Source of the DNA: Harmothoe impar
Lineage: Eukaryota > Annelida > Polychaeta > Phyllodocida > Polynoidae
Length of the DNA: 64,000 bases
Direction: 5' to 3'
Assembly (NCBI GenBank): GCA_947462335.1
Contig: OX381705.1
Location: 47,436,898-47,500,897, forward strand
Under the pieces are notes generated by a model. It was given only the letters and a program-made list of their open reading frames with translations. It was not told the origin of the DNA and searched no databases. Of this stretch, positions 10,748-24,400 are shown one piece after another. A program made the translations under genes and the position numbers. The stretch's first letter is position 1. Every line of letters begins with the position of its first letter.

Positions 10748-13700
10748 GCCTATAGTAGTGATTTCTGATTGGCAATCTTGGATCCAATTCTAAACGTAAG
10801 CTTATCTTCTATATCTCAATCCAGTGGATCTAGAAATAATATTTAGCGACATGTACTGTTGGGACCATTACGCACTATTCACATACAAACTGCCACAATC
10901 ATATACCCACTTATCGTACTCCGCATAGCTAGCCAAACAAGGTAGTATTGTCCTTGTCTAGTGACCATAAAAGGACTGTAAAGGATCAATACACTTATCA
11001 TCACACATGATCACAGCTTAACCGACTTTAATAATGCCTTTATCTAGGACCATGGTAGGACCCACCAGTAACCAGTATACCAATCGGCTAGTCATTAGTA
11101 ATTCTCATAATTACCATATCATACCATGACCTTAATCAAGTAACTAACAATTGGCTGCAGACATTATTGGATTACGACACAGATTTGTACATTACTTTCA
11201 TATATTCAATCTGGACCGGTTCGCTCGAATTGTCTACTCTCTTGGTGTTGTTTAAAAGCACCCCATGTTGTGATGTAAACCAAGTAAAATAAAAAATCAA
11301 CTCCAATAGTGCTGAACCCTTATGTTAACTGTACCATTGTAAGCCGCGCCGCTACACCAGGGTAATAGTCTGTAGATCACTGCTGGCACTGATTGCTTTG
11401 GGGTTGGAACCAAAAAGGTTTGCCAACAATTCATTTCACTCCAAGGCTGTATACCCTACAAAATAATATGAGTTTTAGGGGTCGTTGTTTTATCGTTTTG
11501 GGTAATGTTGTAAAGGCTCTGGCAGGCAGATCAATCCCTGTGCTTCAAATCAGATAAACCACTTGTGAATAGGTTAAGGACATCGCTATACAGAATGATC
11601 TACTGTAGTCATTTTCGATACAGAATTCGAAATCAGCTATGGTTCATCTGATATTTTATTTACATAAATAGGTTAGGTATTTGGCTACGCGCAACACAAC
11701 CTGAAGCACACCTGAAGAGGAAGGTTGCAATGCAGAAGTATATGCCAGCACTACTCGAAAATCAATGATGTGTATGGCTTGCCCATGGAAACCTATCCTT
11801 TATGAGGTTATCAAAAGGACTGTTCTCCCATTCATAATGTATCATTCATTGTATAGTCCAGCTAGCCAGTGTTACAAGTGTCTTAGTTCAATGAAGACCA
11901 TGAGAAGACTCCGTATTATGTCTCTTGTCAACGCAATCAATATGGTACACAACGACTGGATAGTATCCACTGACAACACGTGTGTGGCCTGCTAAACATA
12001 CCTGCCAAAGAGTACACTACGAGTGGCCCCATATAAGCCCCACCCTAATGTATAGCTGCATGGAAAGGGGTGGGTCGGAAGGATGCATTCCTCTTTTATG
12101 TACATGCACACATATTATATACTACCGTGCCATTCTTGACCTACGCTGTTGTCTATGAGTAATAACTCCATTACTTTTAATTGAAGTATGCTTGCAGGAC
12201 TGATATCAGCTTTCACAAAACAAAAAAGCTTTAGAGCCTCGGCCCTGGATTTGCCATGCCTGTGCTTGTATATTGTTGCCATCTGTTTATCCTATAGGGA
12301 AATGCTATTTTGCAATTGTGATATACTAAGTTCCCTTGCTATTTGGAAAGTACGCTTGCGTTATTCATGGTCATTCCATTTACAACTGAAATCTACGCAC
12401 AACCTCACTACTGATATTAAGCAGATTTTACAACTAAGTATGAAACGACTCCCCAGAGCCGGACCACATGCATTAAGGCACCCTATCGTTCAGGATCTGG
12501 ATGGTGTATCTAGTATGAGTTATTGATCGTCCAGGGTTTTTGGGAGCCTTCGTCATTTAAACTGAGAGCCTGGGGAGCCTGGTCTTCCTCCAGTTCGATC
12601 GTGATGTTGGTCCAGAGGCCGAGGCTTAAATATTTAAACAATGTCCACATGGTATTGATTGCAGTGTGTAAACTCTGAGACAGAGTTGCTGCAATCAAAC
12701 CTTTAGTGGGGTTGGGAAGGGGAATATGCATCAAACCGCATGCAACTGCAACTGGATGGCAAAGGCTATGTGAGGTTTCAATGCGATTGTGAAAATCTAT
12801 CAGAGCCTCTCTCTCATGCTGCATATGGATATGGGTCATCTCCATTGGGAAGATAGTGGATTACACTGATAATGGAAGGGGGAGGCGGGAGTAGGCAGTT
12901 ACTGATTTAAATTTTGTTATTTTGTTTGTATACCTATATCTGAACTACTGGTCTAAGTATAACATTGTTTGATGCTAAAGTGAAGGGTTTACATATTAAG
13001 GGGATATTCACTATCCTGTGTAGGGCGATAAGGGCCGGTGTTAAGAAAGAGTATGTTAAGCTATAACATATCATATATCATATCACCAGGTTTAAAGGTG
13101 ACACATGTATAATCCTATATATATATATAATCAATGAGACTATTGACATTGAGAATTAACTGTTGGATAGGCTCTTCAATCCTTTCACCATACATACAAA
13201 GACTTCAGAGAAGCCATCTATATTATTGCTTTTATATCCAGGTAATTCTCTACAACAACAAAACCAGTGTGTGGATGGTAGGAGGAGTACCAAGCCAATA
13301 CACACTATACTGGATTTGTCACCAACCGCTATTTTGTCCCTACCTGCTCCCATCAATAACCCCTGTGTGGCCTCACCAAGGGATAATACCTAACAAAGGG
13401 TTTGCTATTTGATAGGGCTGCATTCGGCGGGCAGTAGAATCCCTTGGATCAACACACTAAAGAGCTACCCCATAAGGCTGTATTTACAGTGGCAACACGT
13501 TAAGGGCACTTAGCATAATCTACTCTCTGTTTTATTGCTAAGGCACCAGGCTGCAGATGGGAATGGGGCTTTTCTATATTGTTTCTGGCTGTATAAAGGG
13601 GTATTGCTACTTCTAGTGGTTGCCCAAGGAAAGAATACAAGTCTAGTCTATTATTCATTGCATGTGGTTATCATATTGGATTAGAGCCATACATGTAGGC

Positions 13701-15282
13701 TTAGCATCACTTTTAAGTTTACTACTTTCAATGAGACAGACTTAAATTCCTCGGTTCTCTAATTGCTGCGTTATAAATACCGCATATCAATACAATCTGA
13801 TTATAACAATACATATCAGCAATCGATAAGAATATTGACCCACGCTGATGTATTCAAACAAAAGAACGCTGCTGCGATTATATTGCAGAACCGCGGGTTA
13901 AAACAATTTAAACCATAACCCAATAGGGTTTTGGGATTATAACCACAAGATAAAGATAAGATAAGTCATAAGATAAATCCTAGAACCCTCCAGGGGGTAT
14001 ACAAATGCCTACTAGTTTGCGGTCACAGCACAATACGTAGTGTGTATGTATATTAGCCTAGCCCAGCCGATAGGACACATTGTCCGCACCATAGGCCATG
14101 GGTCATAGCCTGAGTGCGTTGATACAGACACCAGAAACTGCAGACTTGTTAACTGCACCCAGACCAATAAAGCTCAGGGGCAATATTTTAGGGCAATAAT
14201 ATGGCTTCCACGCATGTTTTGGTTTGGAAACTGCGGTCGTATGATTTAAACCCTACTGCTGTTTCAACGTGAACCAAGAACAGATTTAATGAAATGTCTG
14301 CGACCAAGCGTAGATTTCATTTCTTCTCATTTCACAACGTAATTAGTCCCATGGCTCCAATTATATCCACGGCTGTAAAATAGCATGGGGCAGACAGAGA
14401 ATGAGGAAATATTGTAGGAAATGCGATACTTAACTTTCTACCTTGTCTGCAGTATTGGGATAGGGATCTATACCAATACGTTTTAGGACATATTTTTATA
14501 AGGAGGTCTTGACGCTGAGGATCGATACTAACGTGAGAACATTGAGAGGAGGTTAAGGATAGGTCCCCCATCTTTCTTATACCCCATTCCAGTTTCCCAT
14601 ACCCATAATTAGCACTGTACTTGTGACGACAAAACTTAGCACCACTTCCCAACGCTGTGTATACATGCCATCTAAAGTCAAACACCATAAATACCACTGG
14701 CCAATCTAAACCAGATCTACACTAAACCCTTTACTGTATACTATCTTCAACCAACGCAGGTGGAACTCGAAATTAAAAGAGCCACCACTTTATAATATCT
14801 GCTACAACAACGCCATGGAGAACTAACTTAAAGTAACACACATCAATGCCAACCAATGTGGAATAAACCACACAGAATGTCACCATTGCATACATAGCAT
14901 CTAAAACCCAGCCTGGGGGAATCGACCACACAACAGATCACCATTGTATACCATTGATATCGCAGCCCATAGAGGAGTCGACCGCATGAAATAGTATCAC
15001 TGCATAGATAGGACTCTTGGGACCACCGTCTGAGCATAGTATAGCATCTACATCATTATGCACGTATAAAAACTAACCAGTGGGGAGCCAAAACACAGAC
15101 CAGCTTCATCTCCACGCGTCACAACCACGACTACTAGTTTATACCATTTTAACCCAACCCAACATCCAAAAGACCATTATCACAACCCATCTCGAGCTGT
15201 ATAACAAATACACGAAACCCACAGTTCATATCCATCAAACTAATGAGAATAACTGTGGTCCTGTGACGTATCTTGTCAGTAG
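10748..15282. other. Intergenic, no gene recognised
   Basis: Mostly AT-leaning sequence with scattered frames of 60-121 codons, none flanked by good splice sites. It contains a short TA repeat at about 13,117-13,130 and a cluster of GATAA/AGATAA words at about 13,947-13,978, which could bind GATA-type factors but may be incidental. The longest frames (12,188-12,526 plus, 14,332-14,697 minus) have no recognisable domain. Confidence 0.5.
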
Positions 15283-15489
15283 TGGAGGAGGGAGGGTGCG
15301 CGTTCCACCTCCCTGGGGGATCAGGGGGGATCAGGCAACGCGTGGAGGCGTCCCCTACAGAGGATCCTGGTGGCAGATCCGACTCACAATAGCTCAAGCA
15401 TTGAGATGCTCGCTGAGCTGCGTGCTGAGCTGCTCAGTAGATATCTGTGGCTTGCGGTCGGACCGGGCAGAGCTCTATGGTGGTTCAAT
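15283..15489 (+). CDS. Candidate internal exon, unknown protein
   Basis: A 207-nt block (69 codons, phase 0 at both ends) is open from a GTCAGTAG| acceptor to an AAT|GTGAGT donor. In this frame the codon immediately before the exon is the TAG of the acceptor, so the frame opens exactly at the proposed splice site. The protein has a charged first half and then a helical stretch reading IEMLAELRAELLSRYLWLAV. The dispersed GAGCTGCTC copy at 15427 reads ELL here. The block is more GC-rich than its surroundings. An overlapping plus frame (15,080-15,493) is also open, so the frame choice is a judgement. No family was recognised and no partner exons were found. Confidence 0.35.
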
Positions 15490-18400
15490 GTGAGTCCGTT
15501 ATTTCCCTGCATGAGAAGTATACATAACCCACATAAGTAAAACGCATCATGTAGATAGATAGCCGTACCAGACGATATCAAGACTTGTTCAGATGTTCTC
15601 CTATCATTGTCTGAACTATGACTCAATCTATGTCTTATCTTCCTCCTTATCTTCATTGCCTATCACACTGCATCAAGTGTGTTTTAAACACATCTCATTA
15701 CCCCATGTCAATATTTAGTAGAGCAAGATTACTGCTGGTACTTATTGTCCGTAATAACCAACCCCATAATCGGGATAATACACTGTTCCCAATAATATAC
15801 GTAGGGTAGGGTCAGAAGCACCTTTCTCGTCATACTTCAGGCGTGCCTCCCTCAAGCAAGCCAAGGTATATGACATAATGACCGTTACATACCAATACTT
15901 TACCCTCATCTTATTGAATAATCAATATCCCAAGACCTCAGAATGTCAACTAACTCTCTATTAAGCTCTTCTGACCTAACCTAAAGCTATCTACAGCTTG
16001 GAGGAGCAGTTTCTCAGAGAAAAACTCCGGCCGGGATTTAGCGTGGGTTGCACAATCATGGGGGAGGTCGTGGGAAAGTAGAGCTTCCACATCAGCGCAG
16101 ACTCCTCCATCATTCAACCCTCGTCTGTCGTCACACCTTCAGCTAAACTCTATTCAGGAGTATAGTAAAAAGCCTTTCCATACTCCATTTTATACCTTTA
16201 AAAAAAAATCAATTGGGGGTTTTAAGGAATATTTACCACCTTTCTTTTCTATATTTTCATATTGAGGTGGGTTTGACGAAAATGGAATGGAAAACCACTA
16301 TAGCCTCAGCTAATGATTAACTTACTAGAATTATAGACCACCCGAAGATCCTAGTCTTATGATAAGGCATCACTGAGAAGAATGTCTATATTTTTAATGG
16401 ATTGCGATGAAGGGAATTGGTGTTATTTCATTTCATTCTATTTTCTATCTATTCAAACAGTATAAAGTATATTTAACGTTTACATCCTTGACACGTCTTC
16501 ACTGATTGGGAAGTAATTAGCAAACGGAAGACCGATCCTCATTAGGTCGAACTCTGTTTGCAATTAAGCTACTTGCTAACAAGGGGGATGTAGTCCCTGA
16601 GTCATTCGACCAAGTCACATAGAAAGTATGTGGTAGATCTACTCTGGTATATATGAATAGGTTCTTCAAGTACCATTGCTTAAACGACTGCCGCACATGG
16701 CATTGGTGATTGAAATCTCAGTGATTATGCTGGTCTTGGTTAATCACCTCTCTACATAATGTTTATATCTTACAGTAAATATCAGAGAATAAAGAAATAC
16801 ATCAAGATAGATCGTGATAAAAAGTCGCTAAATGCATGGTGAATATAGTGATATAACGCTCTCTCGCTCATTCGCTAACATACATATCACACACTAGAAG
16901 AGAAACTGAAAGGGGTTGCCAATATCAGCCTTCTGAGCCTTTGATTTCGCGGAATTCCTTTCAGAAGCTTTTTAGAAGAAGACCCACATTCGACCAATCG
17001 AGGATTTGGGAATTAACGCCAATCACTTAGTCCTGATGGACAGTACACCCCATCAGGCAAAGCAGGTCCATGTAATTGGTGGACCATTAAAGGTCCCTGA
17101 GACACCTTGCTCCAGTGTTGATAAAGGCCTGCACTCCCCGCTAGCCCCAATTTGCACACATCGTCAGTCGTAGTAGCAGAGAGTGAATGCATCCCCATGT
17201 TGTTCCCCCAAGTCTATAGGGGCTCAGTATCGATCCCATGCCTATTGTGTTGTCGGAAATATGATTACCTAAATCTTCATTAGTTACTATTCATTGTGCG
17301 AACAGATGGAGTGGCAGATAGCCTTGGCTGGCATGTACCCACCTCCTACCATTGATCCCTCCATCTTACCATGGACAGGCCCACTACTATAGTACTACTG
17401 TGGGGTAACATATAGGGGTGTAACGGGTCACCTGTGGCACCAGAGGTGGGATAGTATATGGGCAATGCAGTTCAGGGGACAAGAATCTCGCCACTTCCCA
17501 AACCATGACACCCCAGTTTACCTCCTCACTCACTCACGTTATGCATTGATCCCGGCTAACCATTTCATTGGAGGGAAGGGGGAGAAGAGCGGTGGCTCAC
17601 AATCCCAGACCAGTTATATGACTAGATTCTATAGACGCCAATCAGTTTGTGCAGTCAAGTAGCTAGCCATGCAGAATTAGATTTGGCAGTGTCTTATGTC
17701 CCAGGCAGTGCCCCATGTTCAGATAGTGCTGAAAAGGAGGGATAGTGACAGAAGCCTCGTGGCTGTGGGATCAGCCCAAACACAAAGGGGATGCTGGCTG
17801 GCAATTATCAAGTACCCAAGGTCGGTGAGACATTGCCACGGGGCATAATGGGACAGTGGGGTGTTGAATGAAGGGTAGGTGGCTAAAGGGGAGGTGATTG
17901 TGCCATGGTTCTTTTGCCTACAGCAATTCCTGGCTATCTGGAAAGCTATTACTTCGTGGAAGTTTCCTACTACCTACGTGACTGCCGTTCAGGCTTGATA
18001 TTCTGCATGGAGTTTGTTCGATCTATGATGATAACTTTACGGAATATACAAGGGGTGAATATAATTAGCAATTCTTATGACATCTTTCCATAATTATTGT
18101 GGTAATATAAAAGGTTTTTAAACCAGATTACAAGTGGGACATCAATTGAAAGCAAATGCCATACAATGGATAAACATACATTAATTTAAAAGGAGATATA
18201 TCCACGGTATGATAACAAAACCATTATGGCTATATGAGCATGGCGCTTTTTCATTAATAAATGAGTTTATTCAGTGGCAGTGGCACATGTATTGTATAAA
18301 TCTATAAGGCTAGAATAGCAGTTTATCTTCAGGACCCATTTATAACTGATGAAAAATATCATATCCCCTATATAAAACATGCTCCAATATGCACCTGCCA

Positions 18401-21400
18401 TAGGAAAGCTACCTAGTAGACAATCGATCAGCTTTGCCACCCAAGGTTGCCTTTATTACCTGTCATTCTTATGATAGCAGATGTCACCTTCTATAGCCAT
18501 GTATCAATGTTAATCTATTGAAATAGCAGATTCATTTATTTCTAATAGTTATCAGTGGTTATACGAGTACAGGTATACTGATGATGTAACAAGTTTTATC
18601 AATCTGTTCTACTTGCATAGACTTTCATCATGTTTCTTTTCTGAAGTGGCAGAAATCGTGATATATTATTTTAATTTGAATGCAGAATTTTACCTTGTTA
18701 CTCAAAGGACTATTATAATGCATCCCCAAATGATTTCGTAACATCATGTTTTAGCATAGGAAACCCCTAGGTCATAACCTTGCCTGAAAAACGCTCATTC
18801 ATTGTGAACCCCCTCTTTGCCCATGCATACACAGCACCTTTTGATATGAAAGCTTTTATGGGCTGGTGACTCAGCTGGTTGCACACAAAGCCTAGTGATA
18901 TCAGTTTAGTTCTCATGAGACTGTCCTTTGGTCACTTTAATAGCAGAACCTCAACAAGAGCCACTCCCACATGGGAGTGAGCTGCTCTTCTAATCCATTA
19001 TGTTGGCAGATTTTATCCTGAGATACTTTATATACACATCTCAAGGTGATACTGGGGGGTCAGCCTATCCCACACAGTAATCTGAAGGGCTATACACCTA
19101 CGCGTAATAGACAGGCATAACAACTAGGTTGTACATCAGCAGATTTCCAAGTAGATTGAAACTGTATAAAGGTTAACAGCATAATATCTCAAACCTGCGC
19201 TGTAAATTAGGATATATATATATTATCACTTGACTCAACTATATTAATGGGGTTATGTATTCTATGCTCATAAATCATGCAGATTGAGATGCCTTATCAT
19301 GTACACCTATACATCACTAGTCGGAGCTGTCTGTATAATATAATGTCGTAAAAACACACTAAATGACCAGTTTCAATATTGGAATACCATGGCGATAATA
19401 CACCAAGTTACTACTTTTCCAGTAGGACCACCCTCTGGCACACCCCTCTCTCCCAATAGGGTTTGCCTCGCACGTCCAATCTGCCTTTGCTGCAGACTGA
19501 GCAAATAAAGCAACACATGCCTATAGAGAAAGCAGCAAGCACAGTACACTGCCAACCCACTTCCGCAGATAGGCACCGGACTGATGACAATCCCCTTGTA
19601 GATCTTACTGTCTATCTAGGGCGGCCATGCATACCCTAGGCCTCTCTCACCACAATCTATATTATCGTCAGAATTTGATATAGTCATGTCACACCATAAG
19701 TCGTTGTGCTGCCCCCTTTCTTGAGTTACAAATTAGACTTTATATCAATTACTTTGTAACAAAACGGGTCGTCTTGAGCTCACTGAAACGACAACAATAG
19801 GATTGAAGTAAACAATCAACTCAAATGAATCCTCCTGCAGACTCCTAGCTGGTCTTGCATATCGATAACGGTATATATGCCTAGGTCCTCGATATCCCGA
19901 CCACACTACTGCAATAGTCAATACATGTCTATATCATTATTGCAGATGGATAACACTTCTGTAATTTACCTTCACTCTATGGACCCTAGATAAAGTAGGC
20001 AAACACATACCACGGAAACTTGAGCATGCATATACTAGAAGGCATACAGGAGAATGCTATCCACAACCCCTATTGCTGGGGATGGGGCGTTCTACCTATC
20101 ACAGCTTCAACTCACCACATGTTCCTAGCTAGAATAATATGCTATGTATACTGTAAACACCTCACACACCTAGACTACAATGGTCTTACCACCTTGAGCT
20201 CTGACATTGGCAATGCCTATAGATCCCAACCTATATAGCAGCACCCCATGGCGGGTCTGCCAAACCTGCGGGCATTACCTGCACGAATCCCTCACTGATG
20301 CCACCCACACAGGTATACAGTATGGAGCACAGCAGGGTGCATTTCCCACCTATCCCACAGATCCAGTCTTACCTATACTAGTTAAGTATATTATTGGCGA
20401 GGTGAATACTTATGATATGTTCAGATATGTTTACCACTGTTTACCACTTGAACTATGATGTCTCGTTCCGCTGTTAATACAGGTATACAGACAATAGTAA
20501 AACTGTAGGGTACACATTCCCCCGATCTGATGACTCAGCGGAACCCATGAGGTGTGACTAAGAGGCGCATGACCGCAAGCTCTTCCCCTCTCTGAGTTGC
20601 TCCACAGGCAATCTACCCCCGACTGCATGAAGCAGGGTAATCTGAGGCCAAGCCCCGACAAAACTGTAGGGTTCTCTGAGGTGTTTCTACGTATCAATTC
20701 TGCAAAAATAGCCTGACTTACTGTATATTGATTTATAACGGTAGATATACATGGAACAATAGGGATTTTCTTATAATATGACCTCGGCATCTGAAGGGTA
20801 AAATCGCCTGTATGCGTTACCATGTCGTTGTGTATAAGTGCTCCGGCTCTTCTTGATTTGGAGGCATGATTATCCCTGATACAGTACTATAATGATATCT
20901 ATTCACACAAGGCAACTTTTCAGAGAAATAGTATTTAGCCCATAGTGGAGGGGTAGCACAACGCAGGTCACATCTTGGTTATGTCCAAAAACCGAAGGTT
21001 AGATGGGAAGGAGAGGTGTCTATTCCATAAGCACCTAGTCATTATGTCAAATGCAACCATTTATAAATATAAAACAGATGAATATAATACTTCATGTATA
21101 GAATAAGACATATAAGATATATTGCATGCAGGTGTGCAATGCCTCAAACTATCTATAGCTTTATCAATACATGCCAAACACTAACCCTTTTGTCCTGAGT
21201 CACTGATATATTCACAGAGCTATTGTAAGTGCAGCACATGGTTTTAGCATGCTTTTACCCCATTATACAATAGAGTAGATCGATAGGCTAGTGCTTCCGC
21301 TCTTATACCTCATGAATATTACCTACAGATATACACCCTCTCGTGTCATTCTGTATACAGGCTAATGGTTCATTGCTATGCCAACATCTATATATGATAT

Positions 21401-22076
21401 GCTAGCACGATGAGAAAGTAATGATAATAATATTTGTTATCATTTGAAAATCAATTGAAATGTAAATGCCGTCCATTAGCAAGTACTGGCTACTAATATC
21501 ACCATTTATCATTTGATAATGACGGTTCATTATAGTTCTCTTTCATTATTACATATTATTATTTCTAATGCAGGTGGAACGTTGCTGCAAGCCGTTGTTA
21601 AATGAATGGGGCCACAGTACTATGTTTATCCAGGGATAATCTCCCTTTATCAGTTCTTTTGTATTTCATCAAATGTTTATTTATGAATGGCTGTCATATT
21701 GAATCAAGGTTATCAAATGAGGAATTAAATCAAGGTTATCAAATGAAAATATCAAGTAGGACGCCAATGACATAGTGGTATGCTATGGCAGTGCTAATGA
21801 CCCAATACCTTCTAGTACCGCCATAGCGTACCGATGGGTGTTGTAGAGGGAGTCTATTTTGGTAGAAATTACCATTAAAACTGACATTGAACTGACACTT
21901 GTAATACAGGGAAGTGTCAATCATCATAACCTCAAAATGAAAAAAAGAAGAAGATCGAAACTGATATAATAAGGAGTATGCACCAGAAACATTGTGAACT
22001 GGTACACCTAACACCAGAACAGCTCAATCACCAATAATTCAAGAAGAAAAGAAACAGATGCACATCTGTGACCTAC
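15490..22076. other. Intergenic or intronic, no gene recognised
   Basis: Six and a half kilobases with no convincing exon. GAGCTGCTC lies at 18979-18987 and GAGTTGCTC at 20594-20602. A 19-bp sequence starting AATCAAGGTTATC is duplicated directly at about 21702 and 21728. The 130-codon minus frame at 20,431-20,823 starts with ATG, but it has no splice or domain support and is within chance expectation for this much sequence. Confidence 0.45.
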
Positions 22077-24153
22077 CATATCCAGGAATGCCTCCTCCTT
22101 GAGGAGGAGCCTGCGGAGGGCACGGCGAGCATCTTGGCTGCTGGAGGGACAGCTCGGGAGCAGCTCAGGCAGAGTTGGCGGCAACGGACGGAGTAGGGCT
22201 TTGCAACTGGGGATCGGTCAGCAAAGGCGCCGTTGTCTTCCTGGCCCCTGGACAAATGAGTAACTCAGTATAGAGAGTTGCTCAGCCGTGGTAAGGCTGT
22301 AGCTCAGAATGAGCTGCTCCTTTGTAATCCATGTACTGTAGGGAAGTCGCTGGTAATCGTATCCACAAGTATCTGAGGTGACTCTAACACCATGAACCAT
22401 CAGACTATGTAGGCTCAATGGATCCTTACTGGGCCCTGGGGTTTTATATAATGCCTAACTGGGCGGAAAGTACGCAGTGGGGATCTCAGCCCCTAATCAG
22501 CAGGCCAGTCTCAATCTTAAATAGGTGAAACCACCGGCTCCTAGACACCTGTATACATTCCTTATTCGTATTATAGTAATCCTGGAATGCAGGGGTTCTG
22601 AATAGGATAAGGGGTTAAGGGCATGGGCCAACTGGTGACCTCCTTGGCAAACTATTTAAGCCTATTTGCAGGAGGCTGAAGAAGGCACTCCTGGTGTTGC
22701 CAGTGGCTGTGGTGGTACTGGAGGAGCCTGTACTGGATCCTTGCCTCTTACTGGAGGCTGCCTCTCCTACAGCATTCCGCAGAGGGCAGTCAGCAGCAGT
22801 GAAGCAAAGAGGGCGTCTTCCATCTTCGACTCACTTCTTTATGCCCTTCCTACAAAAAAAATCCACCTTTACCCCTATAGCTCATAGAATTGACGCTTCA
22901 CCCTTCCTCCAGGCCGACTTTTACACAGCTAGTTCAGCTACCCTCCAACCTTCTACTTTTCTCCAGTATAGACTCACTGGAGACTTCCCACCAAAAGGAG
23001 TGGGTTGGGCTTCCTGTTAATTCACACAGCCGGCACTTCTATCTATAGCTGAAGGTCTGGAGGTTGATGGGTGAAGGCTTGGGGGTGAATCCTTCCAGCT
23101 CACCCTCCCTGTGGACCCCTGCAGCGGTAGTGAATTCTGAGCGGGTCTGTTGGCGCGGCGGAATGTGCCACGGGCCGGGCCTACTGCAGTCCGATATCAA
23201 ACACTCCAGCAGCCTTGCCTCGCTCTACTCCCTATTGCTCCCTCTCTCTACCTCTCAGGTCGTCGCTCCTGCAGCTGTCTTCCTCCAGGGCAGCGCTGGA
23301 GGCGTTAAGGCTGGCAGGAGAGAGTGTGTGTCGCTAACACGGATACTGCCAATACTGATGTCGCTGCTGGGGATGGGAGGGGCAGGAGGCAGCAATTGGC
23401 CGACTATAAGGAGTGGACGGCTGGCTGGACGGAGGCTAGGACTAGGAGGGTCTGCGGGAGGCTGGTGGGGGAGGGGAGGGGTGGCAAGGGGTGCTCCAGT
23501 TACTGCAGATCTAGATAGCCAGATGCTCAACAGCATGTACGCTGGTCAAGAGACTCGTATACTGGAGGACTGTCGATATATCAGCCTCCTGTGATGTTGT
23601 ACAATTATCCTACACGGTCGGAACTGGATATCCCAACATCTATACGTATAGCATCCAAAACTGGCCAATAACCTAGCCTATGGGGGAGTAGCCCTGCCTC
23701 GGTCGTTGATTTTTTAATGCAGGTCCAGTACTTATAGGTCGTCTCGCCCCCTTGCTGGTTATACTTGTTCTCCCTCCAGGCTACGGTCCCTAGAGACTGG
23801 TCCCCGTTGCATGTGACCTGTCAGACTGGCTACCACCCTCTACTGCAGCAGCTGCTAAACCAGGCGTCTGCCTGACCTCCCCAATGCCTCCAGTACCCTA
23901 ATAGGTGGTCTGTGTACAGGGCAGCCTGGAGGAGTGCTGGACTGTGCTGACAGTGGCCGTGGCTGTCCTCCCTGCTCTCCTTGCTCCTGTATGAAAGGCC
24001 TCAACTCACAATTGCTGCACTGGAGGAGTTTGCCGCGGCTGCAGGCCCTTGTGGAGAGTGAGGCAGTGGGCGGCGTTGGTGGTGGTGGGTTCGCCGCCGG
24101 ACTGAGCAATAGGTGCTGGAGGCGACCATAGGCGGGCGGAGGCACCCACCCAT
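22077..24153 (-). CDS. Candidate multi-exon gene (six exons, partial), unknown product
   Basis: Proposed exons in transcription order are 24153-24010, 23333-23252, 23183-23104, 23038-22978, 22766-22640 and 22206-22077, with introns of 676, 68, 65, 211 and 433 bp. The start is an ATG with an in-frame TGA directly before it; the protein begins MGGC. Donors are GTGAGT, GTAGAG, GTGAGC, GTGAGT, GTCACC (weak) and GTAGGT, and every acceptor is AG. Phases (0, 1, 0, 1, 2, 0) agree across all junctions. The product is Ser-rich. Six NCCTCCAGY words in the exons all fall in the same codon phase and read (A/S/P)SS, which supports the frame. Visible pieces are HTLSPASLNASSAALEEDSC, KCRLCELTG and ARRALRRLLLKEEAFLDM (last exon). 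No family was recognised. The last exon keeps phase 0, so the gene should continue below 22,077. Overlapping plus-strand frames exist and the model could be wrong in part. Confidence 0.4.
22158..22319. repeat. GAGCTGCTC motif cluster
   Basis: GAGCAGCTC is at 22158-22166 (the minus-strand copy, reading ELL inside the last proposed exon), GAGTTGCTC at 22275-22283 and GAGCTGCTC at 22311-22319. The last two form a same-strand pair 36 bp apart inside a proposed intron. Confidence 0.8.
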
Positions 24154-24400
24154 TCAGCCGGAGAGATCGCCTGTCTGTCTGTTCTGCCTCCCTCCTGGCT
24201 GGCTTGGAGACCCGCTCTCCCTCCCTCTCTGTACGCGTGCGTGACACAACTGACGCGCCTCACTCCCCTCCCGCTTGGTGGCGCCCTAGTCGCCCGTCCC
24301 CAACAATGCCAGATCAATGCCTGCGTGGTGGGGGCCAACTCCAGTGAGGCGTCAATCAGCCAACCACCAGGCACTGACACCCCACCCTACCACCCACAGA
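23060..24400. promoter_or_regulatory. CpG- and GC-rich island, possible minus-strand promoter and 5' exons
   Basis: This stretch is visibly richer in G, C and CpG than its surroundings (GGCGGGCGGAGG, GTTTGCCGCGG, GACGCGCC). It covers the start of the proposed minus-strand gene. CTGGAGG or CCTCCAG occurs thirteen times between 22,141 and 24,122, far above chance. Promoter function is an inference from position and composition; no TATA box is claimed. Confidence 0.4.

Noticed and set aside
20431..20823. 130-codon minus ORF with ATG
   Set aside because: No domain, no splice context, and a frame of this length is expected a few times by chance in 64 kb.
22666..22887. Plus-strand frame after a TTTGCAG acceptor (KRASSIFDSLLYALP)
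   Set aside because: Protein-like at first sight, but the minus-strand exon here links in phase to neighbouring exons; kept only as a competing reading.
23064..23594. 176-codon plus-strand ORF, the longest non-satellite frame
   Set aside because: It lies in GC-rich DNA with few stops, has Gly/Ser-rich low-complexity composition, and conflicts with a better-supported spliced minus-strand reading.
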